A stretch of DNA of 64,000 bases from Metellina segmentata (taxonomy: Eukaryota; Arthropoda; Arachnida; Araneae; Tetragnathidae), in contig OX375874.1 in the NCBI GenBank assembly GCA_947359465.1, forward strand, positions 90,647,672 to 90,711,671, read 5' to 3'. The position numbers and the translations under genes were made by a program. Each line of letters starts with the position of its first letter. Within the stretch, counting starts at the first letter, position 1. This document shows positions 23,600 to 34,897 of this stretch, piece by piece. A model generated the notes under the pieces. That model did no database searches, was not told where the DNA came from, and saw only the letters and a list, made by a program, of their open reading frames with translations.

Positions 23600-24600
23600 A
23601 TGTGTACCACATACTTCAAAAACTATCCAAAACAATTGTAAAAGAATGAAGAAAAACTTGCTACCCCGGGAACACGTCGGAATCTGAAGAATGTCAAAAA
23701 TGTCTCAAGGTAACAGACAAACTTTATGACCGTTATTTCAGACAGGCTAACCACTCCTTGTGGTTTTTCTTCTTGTCGAAAACATCCCTGTAGAGACCAG
23801 CCTCTGATGCAAAAACTTGTTGAAAAGTGTCCCCAATTCAAGACAGTCAACAATTTGTTTTTCTTAATGGCAACTTAATTCCCTTTGGAAAATAAAGCAG
23901 TTTTGTCTCCACGTGGCATCTCGTCAATAGTAAAACTGACCAAATTTTGATGTGCAATACACACTATATGGACAAAAGTATTTGGACACTGCATGATTTT
24001 CAGAAAAAGTGCTTTATTATTCTAATTAATAACGGGTAGGTCCTCCTTTTGCTTGTATTACAGTTGCAACACGTCGAGACATAATTTCCACAAGTTCTCT
24101 GTAAGTCTGGGCAAGAATAGTTCGCCATGCCTCTTGCAAGGCTGTGAGAATAGATTATTGTGAAGAGGGACGTGCGTGGCGGTGTCGTACTCGTCTCTCC
24201 AGTTTGTCTCACAAGTGCTCGATCGGTACTCTGAACAGGCTAGTCATGCAAATTCATCTCATTTTCAGAAAACCAGTCCAGCACACGTTTTGTAGTATGA
24301 CATGGAGCTCGATCTTGTTGGAAAAATCAACCATCATCGCCGTGGTATTGACATAGTGAAGACAAGGCCGAATTATCCAGAAGAACGTCGAGGTACACTT
24401 CAGCGTTCATGGTACCAGGTACATAAAGCAATGGGCAGAGTCCTAGTCAGGAAAAACAACCCCATCCTAATTTTTGTAGTGTTCAAATACTTTTGTCCAT
24501 ACAGTGTATCTGATCATCATCAAACTTGACTCGACCCTGAAAGAAATATCTCGTCGAAAGCACTTGGAGGGTTAATAAATGGAATAATAAGCATTACATA
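23600..24600. repeat. Dispersed repeat with GATATCTCGTC core, interrupted
   Basis: The left part ends ACTGACCAAATTTTGATG (about 23935-23952) and the right part resumes CAAACTTGACTCGACCCTG, then AAATATCTCGTCGAAAGCAC and TTGGAGGGTTAATA (to about 24577). Similar strings occur at 15985-16135, 33870-34045 and 58065-58165. The Tc1 derivative at 23960-24506 interrupts this copy. The class of the repeat is unknown to me. Confidence 0.55.
23960..24506 (-). mobile_element. Tc1-like deletion derivative, copy E (547 bp)
   Basis: Terminal repeats ACTATATGGACAAAAGTATT and, inverted, AAATACTTTTGTCCAT, flanked by TA (23958-23959, 24507-24508). It has the same internal structure as copy A on the minus strand. 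Near the shared junction it has lost about 14 bp relative to A, B and D. This is the copy with the best preserved ends. Confidence 0.9.
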
Positions 24601-26700
24601 ACTTTAAAACTAATCTTTTTAAAGAGAATTAGCTGAAGTATTGCTACCAAATACTGAATTATATCACGTTCCATATTTCTGTCTGACAAAGTCCCGTAAC
24701 AACCTTTGGGAAAAGTTTTGCAATCCGGGCATGTCGGTTCAAAATTCATTTCGCTGCGTGATTCCCTAAAAATCCCCAGCCAAGCTGCTTAATGGCTCGT
24801 TAAATCTGTAGAAATGAAACCCGCCTCCCATCAGAATTTAACCCGCGTTTATACAGAGGGGATTCGTTCATCCCTTGGGAATTCCTGGAGGAATTAGATT
24901 GATAAGTTGTGTCCTCCCTAGGACAATCACATTTCGTCCTGGCGAGATAAACTAAAGCCCCAGTATCGGAGAAAATAGTTTGTTGTTACGCTTCTTAAAG
25001 GAGTGCAATATAAATCCAGCAAGTCTTGGATATTTCATAGAACTTACCTCTGTCGACTTTGTAATCCCGTCAGAGTGAAATTTTAATGTATTGCTTCGAG
25101 ACACGTGAAAAACAAATTTTGAAGTGTGCTCATATTATTTTCTCCATTTGCCATAGATTAGTGAGTTTTTAAGTGTGTGTATACACACATATGTAAAGTT
25201 TAATGTTTGTGTGCGTTTAACTATCGTATATGGCACAGAAATCGGCATTATTTGTTTATTTTCCAATGGCAACAGCTGGTGTAAATAATATAAAATTAAA
25301 ATCGACTGTTTTACATGATTCATTTATCAATTTTGCCACTTAGTTTGAAAGATTTGAGCTATAGATATTCATAACATTCCTAAAACTACTCGGAGGATCT
25401 CGCCTCTCACAGAAGAAATACTTCAGTAGTCTAATTACAGGAAGCAATGAGAAATCTAGAAAATAGCAATCAGCACAAGAAAAAAATGGGAGGGAATGTG
25501 AAAATAGTATGTCGTAGTGTTAAAAAATACCGAATCTCTTATGAAAAATGAATTGGATTCAGTTGTAGGAATACACACATGACTGAGGTGTAAAGTTTTT
25601 CCCAAGCCCTTGGGGTTGAAAGTAAGAACTAACAACAATAGAAGTGAATGAAATGCTGTTATATAGTTTGGGATAATTTCATTTCATTTAGAGGTATCAA
25701 AACCATATGTGAATGGAATATAAATGTATTAATTAATATAAATGTACATTCTTTATAAATGTATTGAAATACGATAAGAAATGTGAATAACGACGCTTTG
25801 TCAGTGACATACATAAATAATGAAGAAAGTTTTAGTATATAATGCCATTTAGTTCAAATGAAGTGGCATAATGGCGATCCATAATAATGCTAAAATTACA
25901 TGTAAAATCTCGCCACTCACATCAAATACTTTTATTTTTGTCGTGAGATTGCCAAGTTTTCACGATAAAACGATTTTTAATTATTTAATAGTTGGAAGAT
26001 AGTTCATAACATTCAAGAGGAAATATTTGGATTTTCACGTAACTACCATTTTATTAGTATACTGTGACTGCAAGAAACTATGGGAAAATCTGTAACTTAT
26101 GACAGCAGTGTGGCCGTAAAAAGACTGAATGAACGTTATCAGCGTCGACTGGCAAAAGCCGTTTCAAATGACAGGCGTTTAACACTCAAATGACATTATA
26201 ATTTAATGCTGGACCCTCAATATACATCATTGGGACTAATGTGCAATGCTTCTTAATACGGGCTTTAGGAGAATATGCTCTATTTTGCATTCATTCAAAT
26301 GAATTTTTTCTCTTCTAACAGGGCCATAGGGACTTGTGAACACAAGTTTCGACATGCAAAATTGTGTTAACAGGAATACTTATCTAAGTTTGTGGTTTCA
26401 CCATTCCTACTTCTTCCGAAAGAATACTTCAGCAAGGAATTCATGACTTATCGTAATTTTACAGTTCTATGATCCCGGGGGAGATCTGGCAGTAATTATT
26501 CTGGTTTGCCATTTTTTCTAGCACTTTAGTGCATGTTTGTTGCTGTCATCTAACATTACGATTTTTCGTCAGTGCCAATTAAAAATTTCGTTCCTTAAAT
26601 TGCATGAGATGTCTGACAAAAAATTAGACTCAATTCTGATTGAGCGTAGTTTGGAGTGTAGGACTAGGATTCGCAATCTCTCCCTTCAGGCTTTATGCTG
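24601..26700. other. No gene seen
   Basis: AT-rich with short frames and no domains. A small perfect palindrome TGTGTGTATACACACA lies at about 25174-25189. Confidence 0.4.
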
Positions 26701-26705
26701 GACTG

Positions 26706-26757
26706 CCGCCAATAACCCGTTGTGTTGCTTCATTAAGACAATAATTAACTACCTACA
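26706..26757 (+). repeat. SINE family 1, 3' tail fragment
   Basis: CGCCAATAACCCGTTGTGTTGC and ATAATTAACTACCTAC correspond to the last ~50 bp of family 1 (compare 33815-33860). Confidence 0.55.
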
Positions 26758-26939
26758 GCAGATCGGAAAGTTGAAATGAGATGGTCAAGTATTGTTTCAA
26801 AGCGTTTATTTAATTTGTTACAGCAACACAGGTCTACGATATGATAAATTGCCTACATCATTTTAACAAATAATGCTGGATGCATTGCGAACACAAGGGG
26901 TCAAATCGAATCACCAGTAGGCAATTTTTAAAATATTAA

Positions 26940-27420
26940 GTTCAAACCACTGCAAAATATTCATTACAATACTGGAATATATCTTGTCGTGAGCTTCATA
27001 GCGATACACCACGCACAACCATGTTGCACTCGAGATTGTCCAGATAAACCGCGATACTGTCAAAAGTGCTCACCAGTTCACAATAAAACAATCATTAAAA
27101 TTTATCAGTTCAAAGCACCGTGAAAATTTCTTCGTACACTTTAACTGATCTTGACACCACAGACATGTTGCGCTCACGATTATCTTGATAAACCGTAATA
27201 TTACCTAAAATGTTCACCGGTTCATAAGAAATATATTTTTAAATGTTGGTTTCAAACATGCGAAATTTTCTAACATGAGGTAAGGTAAGGTAATTTTAAT
27301 TAACGTCGTACTAGAGCAACACAACACCTAGCATACATGAATAGATCCTCATTGAGAGCTTTAAAACAATATCACATACAAGTCATGTTGTGATCAGAAT
27401 TGCCGAGATAGTCTGAGTCA
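26940..27420. repeat. 144-bp tandem repeat, about 3 units
   Basis: CATGTTGC plus the following GATTGTCCAGATAAACCG-like string recurs at 27020, 27164 and (diverged) 27383. Spacings are 144 and 219 bp. The extra 75 bp corresponds to a minus-strand tail fragment of SINE family 1 (about 27285-27345, TTAACGTCGTACTAGAGCAA). Confidence 0.6.
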
Positions 27421-28560
27421 AATGCCATGGCACGCCCAGGACCATTGCGTCAATTCCACCCAACTATGGGAGGGAAAGGAGCGTCGTGTGCAAGATGTAA
27501 GGAGCTGTATGTTAATTTGAATCTATGCTTCTTTCGAATATCTATCACGATTAATCTTCTGAGTGCATTTCCAACGATATAACAATTTATTTCATTTGGG
27601 ACTTATTTTGTTACATTTGTCGTCCTATACTATCCTCTTTGTTGGATGTGGTCCAAAGTGAAAAAGAAAAACTATGGAAAAACTTGTTGCTACCTAAGAT
27701 CAAAAACTATTCGTATATAGTCTATACAATAGGTATAAATAATTCAGCCCGAACAGCTTTTTAACTACAAGTACATTCAGTTTAACTTTTATGTAAAAGT
27801 AATTCTAAATTTATATTTGAAATTGAATTTTCCATTTAAAAGCAAAATTTTCCTGACGCTTCTTAAATCGACACACGTGAATCAATACGTAAAAGCACGA
27901 GGTTTCATTAGCGAAAGCATGGTAATATCTGCTTAAAAGGAACTTAACGAGAATATTACTCCTTCGGATTTTTAGATTAAAAATCTTTTTGCTTATGGAA
28001 TTTGAATAAATTAATTAAACTTTCTGGATCGTAAATGGGAATTTTGATGAAATACTACTGATACTAAACACGAGATAATGTAAAATGAACTTTTACTTAA
28101 AAGCTGCTTTAAATCTTTAAAAGTTATGAAACTTTCGCTACCTACCATCAGTTGTTCTTAATTTATATACGTCATTTGATTCCATTAAATGTATTATTAG
28201 AAACATTATCATGCTGCTAAGAAATATTTTGCTGCGAACAATTTTTTTTTTCAGTATGTTTCCCAACATTAATTCAGTCACTCAATTTTAACATTCATTT
28301 TTCAATACTCTTCAAAGAAACGCAATACTGTAATTAAAATATCTCCACAAAAAATAGAAAATGCTTTTTCAGAGAACTTTTAAAAGGATAGGCAAATATA
28401 TTCAACAAAACTAAATCCGTAAAAATGTCATTTTTACATTCCATCCGATGAAAAAAATCTTTAATGGAAAGTGCCCATTAGATTTTAAGTTTTTTGTTCC
28501 TGAACAAAAAAATTTTAACATCTATAAACATCAACATTTTAAAACGCAGCTATATATCTA
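27421..28560. other. No gene seen
   Basis: AT-rich sequence without frames of note or recognised repeats. Confidence 0.45.
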
Positions 28561-28566
28561 TATATA

Positions 28567-29060
28567 CAGTGGCTTCCAAAATTAAGTATACATACTGAAG
28601 ATATTTAACTAAAAACCCTGTACTCTGTTCATTTTTTGGAGCGATAAAGTACCCACTAAGAAACATTAGGTTGAAAAACACTTACATATGAGCTATAATA
28701 CTTTTAATGATAGATTTTTTAAGTATCACTTTTACAAAATTCTATGCCACAAAATTTAGTATACACCCAGCCTCTTTCATAAAGAAAAAAAAGAAAAACG
28801 TAAAATAAAGTTTGATTACATATATTGTTGCATGTAGAACAGCTTCTAAGCCAAAGGGCACTAAACCAACAAGTTGTGTTGTTTTTCAACATGTCTTTAC
28901 GTATTTCTCTCATAGAATTATTTATTCTATCTGTGCCTACATTATTGTGGTTTTCTACCCCTTTTCCTATAAGGACCACAAATTGACAAGCCCATTGAGG
29001 CAATGGTGATGTGTCTGATTACTGTTTAAGGTCATACAGAAACTTTAAATTAAATATTTT
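28567..29060. mobile_element. Possible Tc1-like element end
   Basis: TA followed by CAGTGGCTTCCAAAATTAAG looks like the start of a Tc1-type terminal repeat (many start CAGTGGC near TA). A second string TTTAGTATACACCCAG is near 28757. I could not find the inverted partner, and the minus-strand frame at 28719-29003 has no domain I recognise. Confidence 0.3.
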
Positions 29061-30743
29061 TGCTCTGCACCTCTTTTATCGCTGTGAAGACACTATAGTT
29101 AAACACACAAATTTGTCTTTAAATCCAAATTTAGAGCACTTTTTTAAAATTGTACTTCAATAGTTATATCTTTTACTTTTCTGTGATTTCATTAATAAAA
29201 ACTTAAATTTCCAACCTGTTCATCCAGAAAACAACTCCATACAAGCACCGAAACACATCCATACTTAGGAGTGGGTAAGGTGAGTTGAGGACGCAATTCA
29301 CTTTTAGGGTTCTTATAAATATAGCATAGGCCATCACCTCGAGGAATATGGAATATTCTTTCTTAGATGAAAAAAAATCCATGTTGTACCTTTCAAAAAA
29401 TTTTATATTCCCGTGTCATTAATGCTAACTAAATCATAAAATGCAAGCTTATATTCGGGACTTTTAAGGCGTTCGTCTTTGAAAGAGAATTAGAAACACC
29501 GTAGTTCAATAATTTTGCCTATTGAAATAGCAACTTGTGAGCTGTAGGATGCTCAAATACGGTTCCGGTAAATTAGCCTTGATGTATTTCTCTCATAGTA
29601 AAAATTTCCATGTGTGTGTGGATGTCCATTACTTGACTTTTACTGTTCTGTGTTTGTCAGATTATGGTCAAATAGGGCCCTTACATACCAACCTAAAGGG
29701 AATATCGTGTATTATCGACCTTCTTTATAACACATTGCATTGTTTTTTTACCTCCAAGGTACTTTAAGTTTAAAATAGAATTAGTTACAAACATTTTTAT
29801 ACATCGAAAAATTGAGGCAACATTTTGACTGTCATGGAATTTAAAAGGAAATATAATCTAGAATTAGTGTGTTTTTAAAATATATAGAGGTAACGAGACA
29901 GCACAAAAATTACTTTAAGAATTGACTATCATCCTTAATACAAAACCAAAATAATTATGTTTTTGCCTTAGGAGTAACATAGTAATAAGCCACAAAATGA
30001 AATTTTGATAATGAAAAAAATGTAAAACAAAATGTTCAAGAGTATCAAAAAAATTATGATTGTTTGAATAAATGATTAATGCTCTTTGATGTTTAGTATG
30101 ATATGTCCTCTTCAATAGTGGATAAGCTATAAAAGCATTTTGCTCTTCAAAGTTTTGAAACATGGTCTAACATTATGTATCACAAACCCATCATGCAATA
30201 GTTAATAATAAATTTGAGCACTTTTGCCGTAAAGTATGACGCCTTTTCCGCAGTTACTTTTCCTCGATGCAGTTTGAAACAACTCAACCGTGAAATTACG
30301 CCACATTAAAATGCTTAGGAACAACATCTAACATGACAAATAAAGACTTCTTGGAATACCAGCATCGGACATGTCCAATACGAAAGAAGTCGTAATTTGA
30401 AATTGCTGTTTTGACTAGCAGCAGTTTATATCTACATCAGAATGACGGTTTTGAACAGTCATAAAGCTAGGTAAGAGGAAGAACGTGTCTCACAAAAATT
30501 ACCATTTTAAACTTGCAAGTTTTCCTTCAGAAACATTATGCTTCTGCATATTATGAATAACTAAATGAAATTTTGTGACTAGACAAGAGTTTGTAAATAA
30601 CTGGTTAAGTTAAGGACTCCACTGAAAAGTTTCATTACTCCTTTTATAAAGTTAAGAACTCCACTGAGAAGTTTCAATGCTTCTTTTATAATTACATTCA
30701 AGACAATTTTATTTCTGCACTTCAACTTTAGGTAAATTGTTTG
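29061..30743. other. No gene; one short tandem duplication
   Basis: Short domainless frames. Near 29640-29700 the plus strand has GTTCTGTGTTTGTCAGATTATGGTC and CCTTACATACC, weakly like the tail of SINE family 2. A two-copy ~44-bp tandem (GACTCCACTGAAAAGTTTCA) lies at about 30608-30695. Confidence 0.4.
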
Positions 30744-32103
30744 TCTCTCTACATTAAAAAAGTGACTGCCGCAGCAGGTTTTTTTTGCTCGATTCTCAGA
30801 CAGTTTCCCGAGAAATAACGCATCAGAAAATTATGAAATTTACATGATTTGAATCCAAATTGTACATGATCGAAATTGTACAAAGAACAAGATGGGGAAG
30901 GGTTTTTTTCCGATGCGGCTGTTAATTTAGGGTGCATTAAGTGTCAAATATAAAAAAAGCTTGATTTCTAACGCGAGTGAGCAAAATACGTACAAATTTT
31001 CAGTCTTCAGCCGTGAGTTTTTTTTAAGTACTTCTAAACGTGACGTTTTGCACCTCTCCGAGTTTTTCTAAGAACTTAAATTTAGTTCCTGGTAATATTT
31101 TTTTGAAATTCGAAAAAAATCGGGAAATTTTTGTTATTTTTTGTTAAAATTGTCATATTTATAGCTTAATACTATTAGCTTTTAAATTTGAAAACATCAC
31201 TTATGATTTAATTATTTTTGAAAATGATTGATAAGTAAATCCGATCCGATTAAAAGTTAGTTATACAAATTTCAGAATTATTAGATCGTAATTTCTGTTA
31301 CACACGCAAAACTGAAACTGTGATATCTATAGTTTAATACTATTCGTTTTAAAATTTTGAAGTACCACGTTAAAGCTTAGAATGTACTCTTTCTTATGGT
31401 ATACTTAATTTTAAAATTAATTTATAAATAAATACGATGCGATGAAAAGTATAGTTTAAAAATTTCGTGATAGCAAATAATTTTTTTCGCGGAGATGTAA
31501 GGTGGATTTCTGTAGGGCTTGCCAGGTATGAAATTCATCACCGTGGTCGTAGCAACGATTATTTTTTGGCCGTTGAAACTCGCTGTGACGTCATGGCCTG
31601 GAAATTCCAATCAGGAATAACGAATTATTATGTGCTATATTCAAATACCGGAAAATATGCCTTATCAACCCGTGTCATGTTGGTTGGTGGTGGGACTGAT
31701 TCCTTAAATATTTTGTTTCTCTCTTTCGGGGAAGGAATGAGGCGATATGTCTGTGTCATAACAGGGGGGGGGGGGGTTTGAGACTGATTCCGTAATTAAT
31801 TTATTTTTTCTCTTTTAAGGAAGGAATGAGGCGACATGCCTCAGCCATGTTGGGAATAATTTCTTTTTTCTCCTTTTCGGAAAGAATAAGACGACATTCC
31901 AGTGTCATGTTGGGTGGTGGTGGGACTGATTCCTTATCAATAGAACTTGCACAGCTAGCAAGCCTTATTTCGTGTGTTGGTTTTCGAAGCCAAAACACTT
32001 GCACACCTCATCCTCACAGAAATTCCCCTCGAAAGGAATGTTTATTTGCGAAGCAATCTACGGAAGTTAGCGAGCTTTGGCGAGCAAGGGACGGAGCCCC
32101 CAA
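30744..32103 (+). mobile_element. Helitron, non-autonomous, family with copy at 36510 (~1.36 kb)
   Basis: It starts TCTCTCTACATTAAAAAAGTG. The first ~460 bp align with the Helitron at 36510 (shared GTCTTCAGCCGTGAG and GCGAGTGAGCAAAA). The end has the GCGAGC-type blocks and a GGGACGGAGCCCCC hairpin, as in the Helitrons ending at 8133 and 37026. The terminal CTAG has decayed to CAAA, so the last base is uncertain. No Rep/helicase frame. The interior (31470-31990) contains a minisatellite. Confidence 0.75.
31670..31960. repeat. Minisatellite of ~70-90 bp units in Helitron
   Basis: Units carry CATGTTGG...GGTGGGACTGATTCC...GGAATGAGGCGACATG. Reference points at 31676, 31756, 31846 and 31916 give spacings of 80, 90 and 70 bp. 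One unit contains a G13 run near 31765-31777. Confidence 0.8.
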
Positions 32104-32217
32104 ATTTAATAAAATAGTGAAAATCATACTTAATTAAGAAAGGATGAAGATGGATTGGTAAACAAGGGAATCGAAGAAGTTTCCGACCAAATGACATCAT
32201 AAAAGTTTTCTTTTAAA

Positions 32218-32525
32218 GATGCCGTGGTTAGCTCGGCTGGAGGAGTAGCGGATTGGCAACCGGAGGGTTGTGAGTTTGAAACTCGATTCAACCACCGCCG
32301 TTCAATTGTATGCTAGTGCACCTAAATCACAAGGCTATTTTTATATCACGTCGATGCTAGTAACCTACAAGTTGTAGGCGGGGAAGGTTTGATTCCTGAG
32401 AGGTTAAATTCCCCCTGAAAGGTTTTCACTTTTCGATGTTAGTAAAGCTTTTATTGTGTTTATGTCCATCAACTTGATGTTGTTTACTCCAGCTTGGTTA
32501 AATATAGACCTTACGTCATAAGACC
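32218..32525 (+). repeat. tRNA-headed SINE, family 2, copy 1
   Basis: The head GCCGTGGTTAGCTCGGCTGG resembles a tRNA A box region, and GGGTTGTGAGTTTGAAACTC is a degenerate B box. The tail TCCAGCTTGGTTAAATATAG plus ACCTTACGTCATAAGACC matches the tails at 33243-33470 and 58670-58850, which defines a second SINE family distinct from family 1. Confidence 0.7.
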
Positions 32526-33242
32526 TAACCAACCTTAAATGTGTGTTCCACCAGTCATGTCTAAGTGCCTAAGTTTTACATAGGTTACCGTGTTTTCACC
32601 TTGCAGAGGCCTTTGCACCAAGTCATAAATATTGACGTTACAAAATATCGAAAAATAGAAAGTTTAGGATAAGGTGGGGGCGAAACCCACAGTGGATTCA
32701 CCTCTCTCTAGAATTTTCCAACTCCAAACCAATAAGTAAAAAAATATCGTGGCCCTTTCTCCCGACAGATTTTTAGAAGGAGTGTTCCTTTCAACACATC
32801 CTGTCTGCAAAGTAATTTCTAGGTCACGATTTTCATACCTACTCCTTTCCGAAAGAAATCGAGAGACTCCTCAAGTGTAGGGAAGGGTCTCTTCGTGCCC
32901 AGGAAGAGAATCCATCACTCAAAAGGAAACATCTGTCAGTTCCAAGTCATTCTAAAAAAGAAACTGCTTATTTCCTTTTGATTTCAGAGCCTGTTTAACT
33001 CTCACTGACTAAGAATGGGTTTTTTTAGACCCTTTGTGTGACTTCCTCGATTCGTTCGCCTGCAGAAACTTTTTCTAGTGTATCGGGAGTTTTTAAAGGG
33101 TATCATTTATTTTGAGTCTAGACTTGTGGATCTGTTCAAAAACAATGGAAACTGGTAAAGTGTAATGTATTTTCTGACAGTATGTTGCGCGGATTTTTAC
33201 GGATTTATGTATGTGTTGTTGCTGATAAACAATAGATTTGAG
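32526..33242. other. No gene seen
   Basis: No supported frame or repeat. Confidence 0.45.
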
Positions 33243-33470
33243 GGATGGCCGTGGTTTAGTGGCTTAACTCATTGAGCTATAAGAAACTGCGAAATTATTG
33301 GAGCGGTAAGTTTGATTCCCGTAGCATACCCTTTGGGTGTATTTCTCTGCTCTGCATCAGTACTTGTTTCCTCGTATGTCTATTACTGGAGTTGTCTGTA
33401 CTGTGTTTGGCACAGCTGGGCCAAATATGAACCACATAAAACACCACTTAAAACCACATAAAACACTACC
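33243..33470 (+). repeat. tRNA-headed SINE, family 2, copy 2
   Basis: A box-like GGCCGTGGTTTAGTGGCTTA at 33246, B box-like GTAAGTTTGATTCCCGT near 33306, then GGGTGTATTTCTCTGCTCTG and tail GTTTGGCACAGCTGGGCCAA. The same body and tail appear in the partial copy at 58670-58850. Confidence 0.75.
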
Positions 33471-33534
33471 ACAACGAATAGACTTTGTCACTTGAGTGAA
33501 CTATACACTTGTCTCGATTTCCAATTAATCATTC

Positions 33535-33860
33535 AAGTGGTTTTGACCCGACTAACCGGTCAATTGATAAAGGTGTTAGTCTCTAGATCGGAAGATTCCT
33601 GGTTCGAATCCGGGTCAGTGTATGTTTTTTGTAAGTGTATGGTGTAGAGGCGGCTGGTGCACTTTAAATCTGTCTTGGCAGAAAGTCCTCGCTTTGGGTT
33701 GGTGTGGAAGTTTGGAGAGTGGGGTGCCAGCTCAGGTGTTGCTTCGTCGTCTGACCGTGATTCAGAATTAAGTGGTGTTGTCCTCGGATCTTTCCCTTCG
33801 GAGATTGATCCCGGACCAACGTCTATAGCCCGTTGTGTTTCTCTAGTACGACGTTAATTA
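33535..33860 (+). repeat. tRNA-headed SINE, family 1, copy 2 (best preserved)
   Basis: An A box-like region TAACCGGTCAATTGATAAAG and a perfect B box GGTTCGAATCC (33600-33610). Then come the family-1 body (GGCTGGTGCACTTTAAATC, GGGGTGCCAGCTCAGGTGTT, GATCTTTCCCTTCGGAGATT) and the tail GTACGACGTTAATTAA. The B box makes it look like a tRNA locally, but the ~250-bp shared body shows it is a SINE. Confidence 0.85.
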
Positions 33861-33869
33861 AAAAATTAC

Positions 33870-34048
33870 CCAGTGATTTTCACGAGATATCTCGTCTATC
33901 TAGATGGGACCAATTTTGCATATTAGGTAAACTGTCACTTTTTTATGATGACAATGGGAGCTTGGCAGTTTCTTCCAACGACGGGATATCTGGTATATCA
34001 GTTTTGCTAGTAACGAGATACCGCGTCAAGGCAACTATTAAGTAGGTT
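33870..34048 (+). repeat. Dispersed repeat with GATATCTCGTC core
   Basis: Contains TTTCACGAGATATCTCGTCT and, ~130 bp later, GCTAGTAACGAGATACCGCG, followed by CAACTATTAAGTAGGTTAAT. It resembles the segments at 15985-16135 and 23900-24577. The core CGAGATATCTCG is itself a 12-bp palindrome. Class unknown. Confidence 0.5.
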
Positions 34049-34645
34049 AATAATTTCGAAGATAGATAGATGTTTTCGTCGTTCTGTTTTAGCGACGGTC
34101 AGTAATTTTGGTAATGGTAATTTTGAACCAAGTTCAAATTACGAGGCCCGACTCTTACTTTCAAAGAGGCACCAATGAAATATATGAGAAATAGCTGGCA
34201 AGGTCGTTCCAGAGTAGTGCGCTGGATAGTGTAATGTATTTTGTACTTCAAAGTTATAAATTAGAAGTTTCTTTATTTATACGAAAACATGTATAGTTCA
34301 TAGCTAACATGAATAGCATAACCAAACTAGACCTCAATTATCTATACAGATAAGAGCATGAATTTATATAACATTATTTACATGGTACAGTGACAGTTAT
34401 TGATAGGTAATTTTCACTTCATATGAAGAGAAAGGATAACGTCATAACTTAACCTGCCTTTTTTCTCATTTCATTCCCGAAGTCCAACATGTTCTTTAGA
34501 ATATTCCAAAATCAATCGAAGACCGGGATGTGTGCCTAAAAGCCTCGAATCTTTTTCAAAATGAATTTGCAATGAACAATTGTCAAAGCTAACCTAGTTT
34601 TACCACAGAAATTCGAAGTTTCTAAAATCAATCAGGTAAAATATA
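34049..34645. other. No gene seen
   Basis: AT-rich spacer with no recognised content. Confidence 0.45.
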
Positions 34646-34897
34646 CCTGTGCTCTGATGGCAAAATGTTATAAGTCACTTTTTTTTATTTTTCGTGACAG
34701 CAATTTTAAGATTCAACATACGATTCTGTGGTTTTTAATTTATTACAATTTTCCCACCTTTGTTTCCTCATGAACTGAAAGAAAAAGACTTGCGACATTT
34801 TGCCACCTTCTAAACATTAGCAAAAAAGACTCCAGGATGGGACTTAGTCAATTTTTTGGGAAAATTGACTTATAACATTTTACCATCTGAGCACAGA
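34646..34897. mobile_element. MITE with 32-bp terminal repeats (252 bp), copy 1
   Basis: The ends (CTGTGCTCTGATGGCAAAAT on the left, its inverted match ATTTTACCATCTGAGCACAG on the right) extend to ATAAGTCA, 29 of 32 matching. They are flanked by TA (34644-34645 and 34898-34899). No coding sequence. The TA flank points to a Tc1/mariner-type source. A diverged second copy is at 44701-44960. Confidence 0.9.

Noticed and set aside
33570..33620. tRNA gene suggested by a perfect GGTTCGAATCC B box
   Set aside because: It is followed by the shared SINE body and tail and no good cloverleaf is evident; called as a SINE head.
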